Positions 8,940 to 16,929 of a DNA stretch of 64,000 nucleotides are shown here, in pieces. Numbering within the stretch: the stretch's first letter is position 1; every line of letters starts with the position of its first letter. The position numbers and the translations under genes were made by a program. The notes under the pieces are model-generated. The model saw only the letters and a list, made by a program, of their open reading frames with translations, ran no database searches and was not told where the DNA came from. Source of the DNA: Arsenicibacter rosenii (lineage in GTDB: Bacteria; Bacteroidota; Bacteroidia; Cytophagales; Spirosomataceae); NCBI RefSeq assembly GCF_001870735.1, contig NZ_MORL01000023.1, positions 1-64,000 on the forward strand. The letters run 5' to 3'.

Positions 8940-9358
8940 CAAAAATTTCCATTATTAGAATAATTTTTCCCAAAAATTGATTTTAGTTTCCTTATTTGAG
9001 CTTATTATTCTAATTTTTGCAAGTGCTTGCCTGGTTACCACCGCAACATAACTTCACATATAACACCGGTTTGAAGTGCCAGAAATACTATTCCATCTCA
9101 AAAGAGATGCAAATAGAACATCGATAATGATATCCAAGTCAATAGTATCAAATGGAAACAGAATGAAGATCCCTTCTCAAATTCACTATTCGAGACTTAG
9201 CGACAGCAAGTAGAAGGATGAGCTTTCGTAGGCGGATGCACTATCTGTACTTAAACAGATAAATTTGATGGGACACTGGAATGCATACAATCCGCCATAA
9301 TTGGATTTCTTAATATTTGAATCAAATAATTCTTGTGCAAATCTTGTGCAAATAAAAA
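8940..9358. other. AT-rich island edge without a recognisable gene
   Basis: Between the ietA promoter and the tRNA-Asn terminator I see no convincing gene. Short open frames have no start context or family features. Apart from the inverted repeats it contains an 11-bp tandem repeat, TCTTGTGCAAA, at 9331-9341 and 9342-9352, which could be an integrase arm-type site. The stretch probably belongs to the island side of the attachment site. Confidence 0.4.
8951..9030. promoter_or_regulatory. Cluster of inverted repeats upstream of ietA
   Basis: Three symmetric elements lie just upstream of the predicted promoter: ATTATT-ag-AATAAT at 8951-8964; an inverted copy of its right part, ATTATTCTAA, at 9004-9013 (reverse complement of 8955-8964); and GCAAG-tg-CTTGC at 9019-9030. 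The spacing suggests operator sites for a dimeric regulator, possibly the HTH end of IetA itself. The AT-rich elements alone could occur by chance. Confidence 0.35.
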
Positions 9359-9389
9359 AGCCACTCACTGCGTTTAGCTGTAAGTGGCT
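9353..9389 (-). terminator. Terminator downstream of tRNA-Asn
   Basis: AGCCACT (9359-9365) pairs with AGTGGCT (9383-9389); on the minus strand the hairpin is followed by TTTTTATTT. It lies 10 nt beyond the 3' end of tRNA-Asn and would end that transcript. Confidence 0.6.
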
Positions 9390-9399
9390 CATTATCAGG

Positions 9400-9473
9400 C
9401 TCCCGAAGCTGGGCTCGAACCAGCGACCCTCTGATTAACAGTCAGATGCTCTAACCGACTGAGCTATTCGGGA
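9400..9473 (-). tRNA. tRNA-Asn (GTT)
   Basis: A 74-nt tRNA on the minus strand. The acceptor TCCCGAA pairs with TTCGGGA, the D arm contains AGCTCAGTCGGTTAGAGC, the anticodon stem is CTGAC/ATCAG-like with anticodon GTT (complement of 9437-9439), and the T loop is GGTTCGAGCC. CCA is not encoded. Its 3' end faces the island, so it is the likely attachment site; the second att copy would lie left of the window. Confidence 0.95.
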
Positions 9474-9604
9474 GTGTTACTTAATGTGGGTGCAAAATTA
9501 AGCGTCGATCCTATATCAGGCAAGTGTTTCGTTGAAAAAATTTCAAAAAATTAGCTGTTTCCTTAAAAGAACTTGCTTATCAACGACTTACACCCAACTT
9601 TTTT

Positions 9605-9907
9605 TTAACGATACATGTCCGGACGATGCGACGGTACGTTGTTTAAAATCAACTCCTTGATCCGGCGGGCATCCCCTTTCGTGAAATTCTTGATCACAAT
9701 CTCCGGCCGGGCACGCGGAATGACCCGGATCGTCGAGAAAAAGAGGCCGTTGTCGATCTCTACCCCCGAAATATCTCCGTAAAAAACAAAGTTGTCGGTT
9801 CCGCCGATCAGCTTCCGGACACGGAATGTTACCCCCTTATCATTAAACTCAACCACGTCGCGGTTGATCGGGTCTTTAAAACTGCTTGATTTGAATATCT
9901 CAGCCAT
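9605..9907 (-). CDS. Conserved small protein, PH-like fold suspected
   Basis: A 100-residue cytoplasmic protein without signal or membrane segment. The pattern of short beta strands (DKGVTFRVRKL, NFVFYGDISGVEID, TIRVIPRA, EIVIKNFTKGDARRIKELI) ending in one helix resembles a bacterial PH domain of the YdbT/YcxB type, in which the last helix caps the sheet. The function is unknown. It follows rsmG by 45 bp in the same direction and is probably co-transcribed with it. This is the first chromosomal protein gene beyond the tRNA-Asn boundary. The fold guess is moderate and needs profile comparison. Confidence 0.6.
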   Translation of the reverse strand: MAEIFKSSSFKDPINRDVVEFNDKGVTFRVRKLIGGTDNFVFYGDISGVEIDNGLFFSTIRVIPRARPEIVIKNFTKGDARRIKELILNNVPSHRPDMYR

Positions 9908-9952
9908 GTTCGTTCTAATTTGTAGTTCGGAATGCGATTCCGTACATACCAG

Positions 9953-10579
9953 CTATTTGGGTAAATAAATGATCTTTTTGGTGTCAAAGAAAGGCTCTTC
10001 GAAGTATTCCGTCAAGTCAAACATCTTGTATTTGTCAGAGACTTCGGCCAGTTCTTCGGCTAAGTCGCCGCCTTTCAGGTATAAAACCCCGTTTGGTATC
10101 TCGTTGTTGCCCTTCTTATGGATTTTATACCGTACCCACCCCATAAACGGTTTCAGGCGGGTTACGGCACGGCTGACCACAAAATCATAGGTGGTGTTCA
10201 GCTGTTCAACACGCTGCTGCTCAGCCCGTATGTTGGTTAGCCCCAGGGCCTGCGCGACTTCTGTAACAACTTTAATTTTCTTTCCGATACTGTCGACCAG
10301 GTGAAAATCGGACAACGGAAACAAAATCGCCAGCGGAATACCCGGAAAACCTCCGCCGGTGCCGACATCCAGGATTTCGGTGCCTGGTACAAACTGCACC
10401 ACTTTACCAATCGCTAACGAATGCAGGATATGCTTTTCGTATAAGCTGTCGATATCCTGCCGCGAAATTACATTGATCTGCGCGTTCCAGTGCCGGTATA
10501 ACTCATCCAGCGCCGCAAATTGTTCGCGCTGCCGGGCCGTCAGTTTCGGAAAATATTTCTCTATTAATTCAACACCCAT
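9953..10579 (-). CDS. rsmG: 16S rRNA (guanine527-N7)-methyltransferase RsmG
   Basis: A 208-residue SAM-dependent methyltransferase that makes m7G527 in 16S rRNA. The SAM-binding loop EILDVGTGGGFPGIPLA lies at about 69-84. Family signatures NVISRQDIDSLYEKHILHSL and FVVSRAVTRL are present, as is the RAEQQRVEQL stretch. The length is normal for RsmG. The open frame extends five codons upstream to a TTG, but the ATG at 10579 gives the usual N-terminus and leaves an 8-nt gap to the glycosyltransferase gene, so the two are coupled. Cytoplasmic; loss in other bacteria gives low-level streptomycin resistance. Confidence 0.93.
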   Translation of the reverse strand: MGVELIEKYFPKLTARQREQFAALDELYRHWNAQINVISRQDIDSLYEKHILHSLAIGKVVQFVPGTEILDVGTGGGFPGIPLAILFPLSDFHLVDSIGKKIKVVTEVAQALGLTNIRAEQQRVEQLNTTYDFVVSRAVTRLKPFMGWVRYKIHKKGNNEIPNGVLYLKGGDLAEELAEVSDKYKMFDLTEYFEEPFFDTKKIIYLPK

Positions 10580-10587
10580 CTCTTTCT

Positions 10588-11748
10588 CTACCAAACAATT
10601 TTACGACGCTTTGTAAACAGCACAATTAACCCCATGAAGGAATAATAAACGGCCAGCATCACGTCCATGAAACTAATTACACCCCAGTGTACGGTATGGG
10701 CCAGCCGATAACTGATACGCCCTACTACTACCCAAAAGGCTATCAACCGCAGCAAAAATACACCGGTAGCGCCAATCAGCAACGGATTCATCAAGGCATC
10801 AACCTGCCCGGTAAGCCCGAACCAGAGCGCCCAGAGCCCTACCGGTAGCCCCAGCAGCCAGCTAAACACATGCGAACTTGTCAGCAGGCCCAGCCGCCAC
10901 TTGTGCCCTGGCTTGTAGAACCGCCCTACGTTCAGATGCCGTCGTTTTTGCCGCCGCCACTCCGACCAGGTTTCTTTCGGAATCGACCATACAAAGGTAT
11001 CCGGATTCAGCGAAACCACGGTATTATCGCCGTTGGCCACCTCGTTCATCAACAGATCATCGTCGCCGCCCATAACACTCAGGTGCGTATAAAAACCGCG
11101 GTTATCGAAAAACAATTGCTTACGGTACATCAGATTCCGGCCAACGCCCATGTACGGCCGCCCCGCTAGCGCCAGTGACAGGTACTGGACAGCCGTAAAA
11201 AGCGTTTCGCTGCGGATCAGGAAGTTCAGGAAGCCCGAACGACGGAAATAGGGCGAGAAACCCAGCACAATACTTTGCTGCGATGACCGCCATTGGCCGA
11301 TCATCCCCGAAATCCAGTCCGGTCCTTCGGGGCGGCAATCCGCGTCGGTCAGCAACACAACCGGATGCAGTGCCTTTTTCAGCGCAATGGTCAGCGCGTA
11401 TTTTTTCGGCGTTACATGCTCCGGTGTATGTTCGATGTGAATAAACCGGACACGCTGAAACGTTTCGGCTTCTTCTTTCAGGTAATCGTGTGTGCCGTCA
11501 TACGAACGGTCATCCATTACCAGTACCTCGTAGTCGGGATAGTCCTGCGTATCCAGAACCGGTAACAGTTCTTTCAGGTTTTCCTGTTCATTCCGGGCAA
11601 CGACCACCACCGTCACAGCCGGCCGGTTTTTAGGTTGCTCCGGCGATTCATCCTCGTACCATGCCGTACGGGCATACACAAAAAAAATGTAAACGAGCTG
11701 AGCAAAAAGTGCTAACAGCCAACAACTAAGCAGAATGGTCAGTATCAA
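10588..11748 (-). CDS. Membrane glycosyltransferase family 2
   Basis: A 386-residue GT-A enzyme with an N-terminal membrane helix (about 2-24), a catalytic domain at 45-280 and two to three C-terminal helices (about 295-380). Motifs are VTVVVVARNEQENL, the DDRSYDGT nucleotide site, a DxD-like TDADCRP near 132, GGDDD and the QxxRW-like QKRRH. The substrate is unknown; the layout resembles processive or lipid-linked sugar transferases of the inner membrane. No ATG is available near the 5' end; the first plausible start is the TTG at 11748. It is the first gene of a leftward group with rsmG and the PH-like protein. Confidence 0.8.
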   Translation of the reverse strand: MILTILLSCWLLALFAQLVYIFFVYARTAWYEDESPEQPKNRPAVTVVVVARNEQENLKELLPVLDTQDYPDYEVLVMDDRSYDGTHDYLKEEAETFQRVRFIHIEHTPEHVTPKKYALTIALKKALHPVVLLTDADCRPEGPDWISGMIGQWRSSQQSIVLGFSPYFRRSGFLNFLIRSETLFTAVQYLSLALAGRPYMGVGRNLMYRKQLFFDNRGFYTHLSVMGGDDDLLMNEVANGDNTVVSLNPDTFVWSIPKETWSEWRRQKRRHLNVGRFYKPGHKWRLGLLTSSHVFSWLLGLPVGLWALWFGLTGQVDALMNPLLIGATGVFLLRLIAFWVVVGRISYRLAHTVHWGVISFMDVMLAVYYSFMGLIVLFTKRRKIVW

Positions 11749-11855
11749 CGATCTTGTAAAATTTGGTCAATACGCAGCAACGTTAACAGATTATGGCCTG
11801 TTGGCCAAAGTGGTCGCAAATATACGTCTTCGTACCGGAAAACCCTGTAAATCCG

Positions 11856-11863
11856 TAACTTTG
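11856..11863 (+). promoter_or_regulatory. -7 element upstream of tgt
   Basis: TAACTTTG matches the Bacteroidota -7 consensus TAnnTTTG and lies 24 nt before the tgt ATG. No clear TTTG is seen at the -33 distance. Confidence 0.45.
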
Positions 11864-11886
11864 CGCCCCGATTAACAGCGATACGT

Positions 11887-13017
11887 ATGACGTTTTCGAT
11901 ATCTGCCCATGATCCGCAGTCAAAAGCCCGCACCGGCATTCTGACAACCGATCATGGCCCTATTCAAACTCCTATTTTTATGCCTGTCGGTACGGCAGGT
12001 ACGGTTAAAGCCGTTCATCAACGCGAACTGGAACAGGACATTAAGGCCGAAATTATTCTGGGAAACACCTATCACCTCTACCTTCGTCCAGGTCTCGACG
12101 TACTGAGTAAGGCCGGTGGTCTGCACCGCTTCAATGGCTGGAATCACCCGATTCTGACCGATAGCGGCGGTTATCAGGTGTATTCACTGTCCAATACCCG
12201 TAAAATCCAGGAAGAGGGCGTGACGTTTAAATCACACATCGACGGCTCAAAACACCAGTTTACGCCCGAAAATGTGATGGATATTCAGCGAACCATCGGT
12301 GCCGACATCATCATGGCCTTCGATGAATGTACGCCTTATCCCTGCGACTATTCGTATGCCCGCCGGTCGATGGAAATGACCCACCGCTGGCTCGATCGCT
12401 GTATCGACCGCTTCGACAGTACCGAGGGCCACTACGGCTACCGGCAATTCCTGTTTCCGATTGTGCAGGGCAGTACATACCCTGATCTGCGAAAGCAGTC
12501 GGCCGAAGTGATTGCGTCGAAAGAGCGGACCGGCAACGCCATCGGTGGCCTTGCTGTCGGTGAACCGGCCGAAGAGATGTATGCGAGCATTGCACTAGTC
12601 AATGAGATTTTACCGGCCGACAAACCGCGCTACCTGATGGGTGTCGGTACACCGGCGAATATTCTGGAAGCCATTGCGCTGGGTGTCGATATGTTCGACT
12701 GCGTAATGCCGACCCGGAATGCCCGCCACGGTATTCTCTTTACGACAGAAGGTGTGATCAATATCAAAAACGAAAAGTGGAGCCGTGATTTCAGTCCGGT
12801 TGATCCGGGGCTGGAAGGTTATGCCAGTCAGTTTTACACAAAAGCCTATTTGCGGCACCTGATTAAGGCCGAAGAACTGCTGGCGGCGCAAATTGCCAGT
12901 ATCCACAATCTGACCTTTTATTTGTGGCTGGTCCGGCAGGCCCGTGAGCATATTGCTGCCGGTGATTATGTGAGCTGGAAGAACGAAATGGTTGTGAAGC
13001 TCATGCAGCGGTTATAA
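11887..13017 (+). CDS. tgt: tRNA-guanine transglycosylase
   Basis: A 376-residue enzyme that exchanges guanine-34 for preQ1 in GUN-anticodon tRNAs on the queuosine pathway. Recognised by LTDSGGYQVYSL (substrate Asp), AFDECTPYP, GGLAVGEPAEEM, LMGVGTPANILEAI and the nucleophile region GVDMFDCVMPTRNARHG. The C-terminal zinc site that is CxCxxC in the enterobacterial and Zymomonas enzymes reads DPGLEGYASQFYTKAYLRHL here, with no cysteine. Bacteroidota homologues are known to be degenerate there, so this is probably a clade trait, not inactivation. Length and start are normal. A strong hairpin terminator follows. Confidence 0.93.
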   Translation: MTFSISAHDPQSKARTGILTTDHGPIQTPIFMPVGTAGTVKAVHQRELEQDIKAEIILGNTYHLYLRPGLDVLSKAGGLHRFNGWNHPILTDSGGYQVYSLSNTRKIQEEGVTFKSHIDGSKHQFTPENVMDIQRTIGADIIMAFDECTPYPCDYSYARRSMEMTHRWLDRCIDRFDSTEGHYGYRQFLFPIVQGSTYPDLRKQSAEVIASKERTGNAIGGLAVGEPAEEMYASIALVNEILPADKPRYLMGVGTPANILEAIALGVDMFDCVMPTRNARHGILFTTEGVINIKNEKWSRDFSPVDPGLEGYASQFYTKAYLRHLIKAEELLAAQIASIHNLTFYLWLVRQAREHIAAGDYVSWKNEMVVKLMQRL

Positions 13018-13022
13018 AATAC

Positions 13023-13055
13023 AACTCCCCAGGGGTTTAAAACCCTTGGGGAGTT
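13023..13055. terminator. Hairpin terminator between tgt and exonuclease gene
   Basis: AACTCCCC (13023-13030) pairs with GGGGAGTT (13048-13055), extended inward by AGGGGTTT/AAACCCTT-type pairing. It lies between convergent genes and probably works in both directions. Similar AACTCCCC arms recur at 51617-51680. Confidence 0.6.
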
Positions 13056-13068
13056 AGCAAGGCTTCTC

Positions 13069-13881
13069 TTACGCCTTCTTCGAAAACATCCGCAACCGGA
13101 TCTCGGTCAGGCGGCGCTTGGTATCGAGCGGAAAATCACCTTTCAGTATCCAGTCATAAAAGGATGGTTCTTTCTTAAGCACATCCAGCACGGCGACGCC
13201 TTTATGCTTACCGAAGTTAAAGACCTCCACCCCTTTATCGTTATAGATCATCCGGCCTGCCAGATCAACAAAATTATTGGCCGCCAGATTATGTAGAAAA
13301 TCAACATCATTGGCAAATGTCACCTCACGGCCGGCTTCGTCCTTTGTTGCCAGCCCTTCGTATTTCTGTACCTGCGCATTCAGCACTTCCAGCGTAGCCA
13401 TTGTGTCGGCCTCAGCGCTGTGGGCGTTCAGCAGTTCTTTTCCGCAATAAAAACGGTAAGCCGCCGACAGGTTCCGTGGCTCCATGAGGTGGAAAATACG
13501 CTGGGCATCTACCAGACGCCGGTTTTTCATGTCGAAATCGATGTTGGCACGTAAAAACTCTTCAACCAGCATCGGCACATCAAACCGGTTAATATTGAAT
13601 CCGGCCAGGTCGCAACCGTCGATAAACTGGGCTAGTGTACGGGCTACTGACTTAAATGGCTGGGCATCTTTTACATCATCATCATAAATCCCGTGAATCA
13701 GGCTGGATTCAAGCGGAATGGGCATTCCAGGGTTAACCCGCTGGCTTTTGACAATGACCTCTCCATTGGGCATTGCTTTAATAAAACACAACTCGATGAT
13801 CCGATCTTTAGCAATGTTAATACCGGTGGTCTCCAGGTCGAAAAATGCCAGAGGTTTTCTTAAATGTAATTGATGCGTCAT
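13069..13881 (-). CDS. DnaQ-like 3'-5' exonuclease with C-terminal extension
   Basis: A 270-residue DEDDh exonuclease. The catalytic residues appear in FFDLETTG (Asp15, Glu17), GFNINRFDVPML (second Asp) and NAHSAEADTMATLEVL (His and Asp). Residues 1-175 form the exonuclease domain as in the epsilon subunit of DNA polymerase III. The remaining 90 residues, including FNFGKHKGVAVLDVLKKEPSFYDWIL, match the small module (DUF3820-like) often appended in Bacteroidota. It may serve in replication proofreading or repair. A -7 element lies about 35 nt upstream of the ATG. Confidence 0.85.
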   Translation of the reverse strand: MTHQLHLRKPLAFFDLETTGINIAKDRIIELCFIKAMPNGEVIVKSQRVNPGMPIPLESSLIHGIYDDDVKDAQPFKSVARTLAQFIDGCDLAGFNINRFDVPMLVEEFLRANIDFDMKNRRLVDAQRIFHLMEPRNLSAAYRFYCGKELLNAHSAEADTMATLEVLNAQVQKYEGLATKDEAGREVTFANDVDFLHNLAANNFVDLAGRMIYNDKGVEVFNFGKHKGVAVLDVLKKEPSFYDWILKGDFPLDTKRRLTEIRLRMFSKKA

Positions 13882-13912
13882 ATCTTCTGTCCGAATTTAG
13901 GGACGATACCTG

Positions 13913-13920
13913 CAAAGGTA
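13913..13920 (-). promoter_or_regulatory. -7 element of the exonuclease gene
   Basis: On the minus strand the sequence reads TACCTTTG, a match to TAnnTTTG, 32 nt before the ATG of the DnaQ-like gene. Confidence 0.4.
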
Positions 13921-13982
13921 GAAAAAAACGGGGGGTGTTCGGCAAATTCAGATAAATCGCTATCTTGTCAGCCAAGGCTCAA

Positions 13983-14225
13983 ATGACCATGACCGACAAA
14001 GAACGTATTGAACGACTGGAACTCCGCTGCGCTGAATTTATGCGCTGGCAGGATGAATACACTGCCCACCTGACACGCACCAACGACCGCCTCATCATGC
14101 TTGAAGCCCGGTTAGAGAAAATGATGGCTCTGCTTGGGACGACCGCCGAGCAGCTTGATGCCGATTTGCCCTTATGGGAGCATACTACGTTTTTGCTCCG
14201 TCAGCTTGCCCAGCGCCAGAATTAA
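13983..14225 (+). CDS. Small coiled-coil protein of unknown function
   Basis: An 80-residue charged protein beginning MTMTDKERIERLELRCAE with heptad-like leucine spacing, followed by a second helix (NDRLIMLEARLEKMMALL) and an acidic C-terminal part. There is no signal peptide or membrane segment. It is not recognised beyond a likely short coiled coil or DNA-associated accessory protein. The ATG is preferred over an upstream in-frame TTG. It stands alone between the divergent exonuclease gene and the convergent accC. Real coding is likely from its regular amphipathic pattern and tight fit before the terminator. Confidence 0.5.
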   Translation: MTMTDKERIERLELRCAEFMRWQDEYTAHLTRTNDRLIMLEARLEKMMALLGTTAEQLDADLPLWEHTTFLLRQLAQRQN

Positions 14226-14259
14226 CAAAAAAGCCGATACCCTGTGCAGGTACCGGCTT
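14226..14259. terminator. Terminator of the accBC operon
   Basis: AAGCCG (14231-14236) pairs with CGGCTT (14254-14259), with inner TACC/GGTA. A six-base T-run follows on the minus strand, ending accC; it may also stop the small + strand gene. Confidence 0.7.
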
Positions 14260-14281
14260 CTCTTTGACCCGTAACGGGCCA

Positions 14282-15625
14282 TTATAGCTTCGAGAAATCG
14301 AATGTTTCCAGGAATGCCGTCGTGAACTGGCCTGACTGGAAGCCAGGGTCGTCCATGAGTTTGATGTGGAACGGAATCGTTGTTTTGATCCCTTCAATGA
14401 CAAACTCCTGCAGCGCCCGCTTCATCCGCGTAATTACCTCTTCGCGCGACTGACCCGAAACGATCAGCTTGGCAATCATGGAGTCATAATTCGGCGGAAT
14501 GGTATAGCCCGCATACACGTGGCTGTCTACCCGTACACCGTGACCACCCGGCATGTGCAGGTTGGTAATTTTGCCCGGCGACGGACGGAAACCGTTTGCC
14601 GGATCTTCGGCGTTGATCCGGCACTCCATTGCGTACAGTTTCGGCGTGTAGTTACGTCCTGAAATCGGCACACCGGCAGCTACTTTAATTTGTTCCTTAA
14701 TCAGGTCAAAATCAGTCACTTCTTCCGTAATCGGGTGTTCTACCTGAATCCGGGTATTCATTTCCATGAAGTAGAACTTGCCGTGCTTGTCGACCAGGAA
14801 TTCGATGGTACCGGCACCTTCATAACCGATTGCCTGAGCACCGGCAATGGCAGCCTGGCCCATTTCTTCCCGAAGTTCCGGCGAAATAATCGGCGACGGG
14901 GTTTCTTCAACCAGCTTCTGATGACGGCGCTGAATCGAGCAGTCGCGTTCGGACAGGTGGCACACTTTACCGTACTGATCACCAACGATCTGAATCTCAA
15001 TATGGCGGGGCTCTTCAACGAATTTTTCCAGATAGAGGCCATCGTTACCAAATGCGGCACCGGCTTCTACCCGTGCATCATTCCATGCCTTATCGAAATC
15101 CGCTTCGGTTTTGATAATCCGCATCCCACGGCCACCGCCACCGGCAGTTGCCTTGATAATTACCGGATAACCCATACCGGCTGCCAGGCGCTTGCCTTCC
15201 TCAACCGACTCCAGCAAGCCTTCAGAACCAGGAATAACCGGTACACCAGCTATTTTCATCGTTGCCTTAGCCGTTGCCTTATCGCCCATGGCATTGATCT
15301 GCTCGGCCGTTGCGCCGATAAACTTAATGCCATAATCGGCGCAGATCTGCGAAAATTCAGCATTTTCAGACAGAAACCCGTAACCCGGATGAATGGCGTC
15401 TGCCCCGGTCACTTCGGCTGCCGAAATAATGCTCGGAATATTCAGGTATGACTGCTTACTGACCGGAGGACCGATGCAAACAGCCTCATCCGCAAAACGA
15501 ACGTGCAGGCTATCCCGGTCAGCGGTCGAATACACAGCTACCGTTTTAATGCCCATCTCACGGCACGTCCGGATGATCCGCAGTGCAATCTCGCCCCGGT
15601 TGGCGATTAATATTTTCTTAAACAT
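14282..15625 (-). CDS. accC: Biotin carboxylase subunit of acetyl-CoA carboxylase
   Basis: A 447-residue ATP-grasp enzyme that carboxylates the biotin on BCCP, the first step of fatty-acid synthesis. The N-terminus [20 protein letters not shown] is diagnostic; the glycine-rich ATP loop [12 protein letters not shown], the [16 protein letters not shown] segment, [12 protein letters not shown] and the metal-binding [23 protein letters not shown] follow. The open frame continues 22 codons upstream, but those codons lie inside a palindrome and lack family similarity, so the ATG at 15625 is the start. It is the last gene of the yceD-rpmF-plsX-fabH-efp-accB-accC run. The gap to accB is filled by a long hairpin. 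Confidence 0.95.
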   Translation of the reverse strand: MFKKILIANRGEIALRIIRTCREMGIKTVAVYSTADRDSLHVRFADEAVCIGPPVSKQSYLNIPSIISAAEVTGADAIHPGYGFLSENAEFSQICADYGIKFIGATAEQINAMGDKATAKATMKIAGVPVIPGSEGLLESVEEGKRLAAGMGYPVIIKATAGGGGRGMRIIKTEADFDKAWNDARVEAGAAFGNDGLYLEKFVEEPRHIEIQIVGDQYGKVCHLSERDCSIQRRHQKLVEETPSPIISPELREEMGQAAIAGAQAIGYEGAGTIEFLVDKHGKFYFMEMNTRIQVEHPITEEVTDFDLIKEQIKVAAGVPISGRNYTPKLYAMECRINAEDPANGFRPSPGKITNLHMPGGHGVRVDSHVYAGYTIPPNYDSMIAKLIVSGQSREEVITRMKRALQEFVIEGIKTTIPFHIKLMDDPGFQSGQFTTAFLETFDFSKL

Positions 15626-15626
15626 A

Positions 15627-15720
15627 ATGAGTGAATTAGCGAATGAGTGATTGAGCGAGGAGTGAAAAGCCGGTAATGGCCAATAAATCACTTATTCGCT
15701 CAATCACTCATTCACTCATT
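15627..15720. repeat. Long inverted repeat in the accB-accC spacer
   Basis: GAATGAGTGATTGAGCGA (15641-15658) is perfectly complementary to TCGCTCAATCACTCATTC (15696-15713), an 18-bp stem with a 37-nt loop. A second register, AATGAGTGAA (15627-15636) with TTCACTCATT (15711-15720), overlaps it. It fills nearly the whole spacer of the accB-accC transcript. It lacks a T-run, so RNA processing or partial attenuation is more likely than full termination. Confidence 0.75.
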
Positions 15721-15723
15721 AGA

Positions 15724-16206
15724 TTAGATAGGTTCAACAAGAAACAATGGTTGATCGTATTCTACAGGCGTAGCGTTTTCGACCAGCACTTTTACGATAC
15801 GACCTGAGATTTCAGATTCGATTTCGTTGAACAGCTTCATGGCTTCGATGATACAAACCACTTTTCCGGTTTTGATTTCGTCACCGACTTCCACAAATGA
15901 AGGGTTATCCGGACTGCCGGAGCGGTAGAAGGTACCGATCATCGGCGATTTGATGGTCAGATAGTTCGACGTGTCTGCTTTAGGAGCCGGAGCAGCGGCA
16001 GGAGCCGCCGGGGCTGCTGTTACAGGGGCAGGAGCCGCAGCAGGGGCAGCCGCTACCGGAGCAGGAGCCGCCACAACGGCAGGGGCAGCGACAACGCTAC
16101 TGTAACGCTTAACACTGATTTTCAGATCATTCGTCTCGATATTTACTTCGTCAAGACCAGACTGAGAGATAAAGTCAATTAGTTTCTGAATGTCTTTCGT
16201 ATCCAT
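15724..16206 (-). CDS. accB: Biotin carboxyl carrier protein of acetyl-CoA carboxylase
   Basis: A 160-residue BCCP. Residues 1-35 are the N-terminal helix-strand unit that binds AccC, 36-78 an Ala/Pro linker typical of the family, and 80-160 the biotinyl domain. The biotin attachment lysine is Lys124 in IIEAMKLFNEI; the usual thumb loop YRSGSPDNPSFVEVGD is present. It carries carboxybiotin between AccC and the AccAD transferase, which is not in this window. It follows efp by about 80 bp and precedes accC across a long palindrome. Confidence 0.95.
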   Translation of the reverse strand: MDTKDIQKLIDFISQSGLDEVNIETNDLKISVKRYSSVVAAPAVVAAPAPVAAAPAAAPAPVTAAPAAPAAAPAPKADTSNYLTIKSPMIGTFYRSGSPDNPSFVEVGDEIKTGKVVCIIEAMKLFNEIESEISGRIVKVLVENATPVEYDQPLFLVEPI

Positions 16207-16284
16207 GAATTTCAGGGGTTAGGGGGCTGAGGTTTACAAGGTTAGCAATTTATACAATTGCCGTTAATCAAGAACCACTATCCC

Positions 16285-16848
16285 CTATTTTACACGTTCA
16301 ACGTAATCGTATGTACGGGTATCAACCCGGATTTTATCACCTTGTTCGATAAACAGCGGTACACTGATCATAGCACCGCTTTCGACTTCAACCCGCTTCT
16401 TAGGACTGTTAGCGGTGTCCCCTTTAATGCCTGGTTCGGCGTATGTTACTTCCAGTTCAACGAAAGGCGGCAATTCACAGGTAAGCGGAACTTCCGTTTC
16501 GGCATTGACCAGAATTTCAACTTCCTGGCCTTCTTTCAGCAGGTCAGCACCGCTCACCATTTTTTCGTCGATGTTAATCTGATCGAACGATTCCTGATCC
16601 ATGAAGTTAAAACCAGCCTCATCCTTGTAAAGATACTGGAACTTCCGGCGTTCAACCCGGACCGGATAAATCGTTGCGCCAGAGTTGAAGGTATTATCGA
16701 TAACACGTCCGGTAGTAAGGCTTTTAAGTTTTGTCCGCACAAAAGCGGCACCTTTACCTGGTTTTACGTGCTGGAATTCAGTAATCTGGAAAAGATCGTG
16801 GTTGTAATTGAGAACCAATCCATTACGGATGTCTGCGGTCGTTGCCAT
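16285..16848 (-). CDS. efp: Elongation factor P
   Basis: A 187-residue translation factor that relieves ribosome stalling at polyproline. The tip of domain I reads HVKPGKGAAFVRTKLK, with the potentially modified Lys32 between two glycines. Domains II and III follow (EFQYLYKDEAGFNFMDQESFDQI and the C-terminal YDYVERV). It sits between fabH and accB, a common Bacteroidota order in this fatty-acid/ribosome operon. No modifying enzyme gene is visible in the window. Confidence 0.95.
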   Translation of the reverse strand: MATTADIRNGLVLNYNHDLFQITEFQHVKPGKGAAFVRTKLKSLTTGRVIDNTFNSGATIYPVRVERRKFQYLYKDEAGFNFMDQESFDQINIDEKMVSGADLLKEGQEVEILVNAETEVPLTCELPPFVELEVTYAEPGIKGDTANSPKKRVEVESGAMISVPLFIEQGDKIRVDTRTYDYVERVK

Positions 16849-16929
16849 AAAACTTGTTTACGATTTTCGGTTTTCGTTTGACGATTTCAGATGGTACAAC
16901 AGAAGTGTTTGCTGCGTATCTGTAATCAG

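Noticed and set aside
9186-9392. 68-codon frame at the island edge
   Set aside because: It runs into the tRNA-Asn terminator, has odd Ser/Leu-rich composition and no start context; treated as non-coding.
14690-15451. 253-codon open frame antisense to accC
   Set aside because: accC is unambiguous on the other strand; the antisense translation is low in plausible structure.
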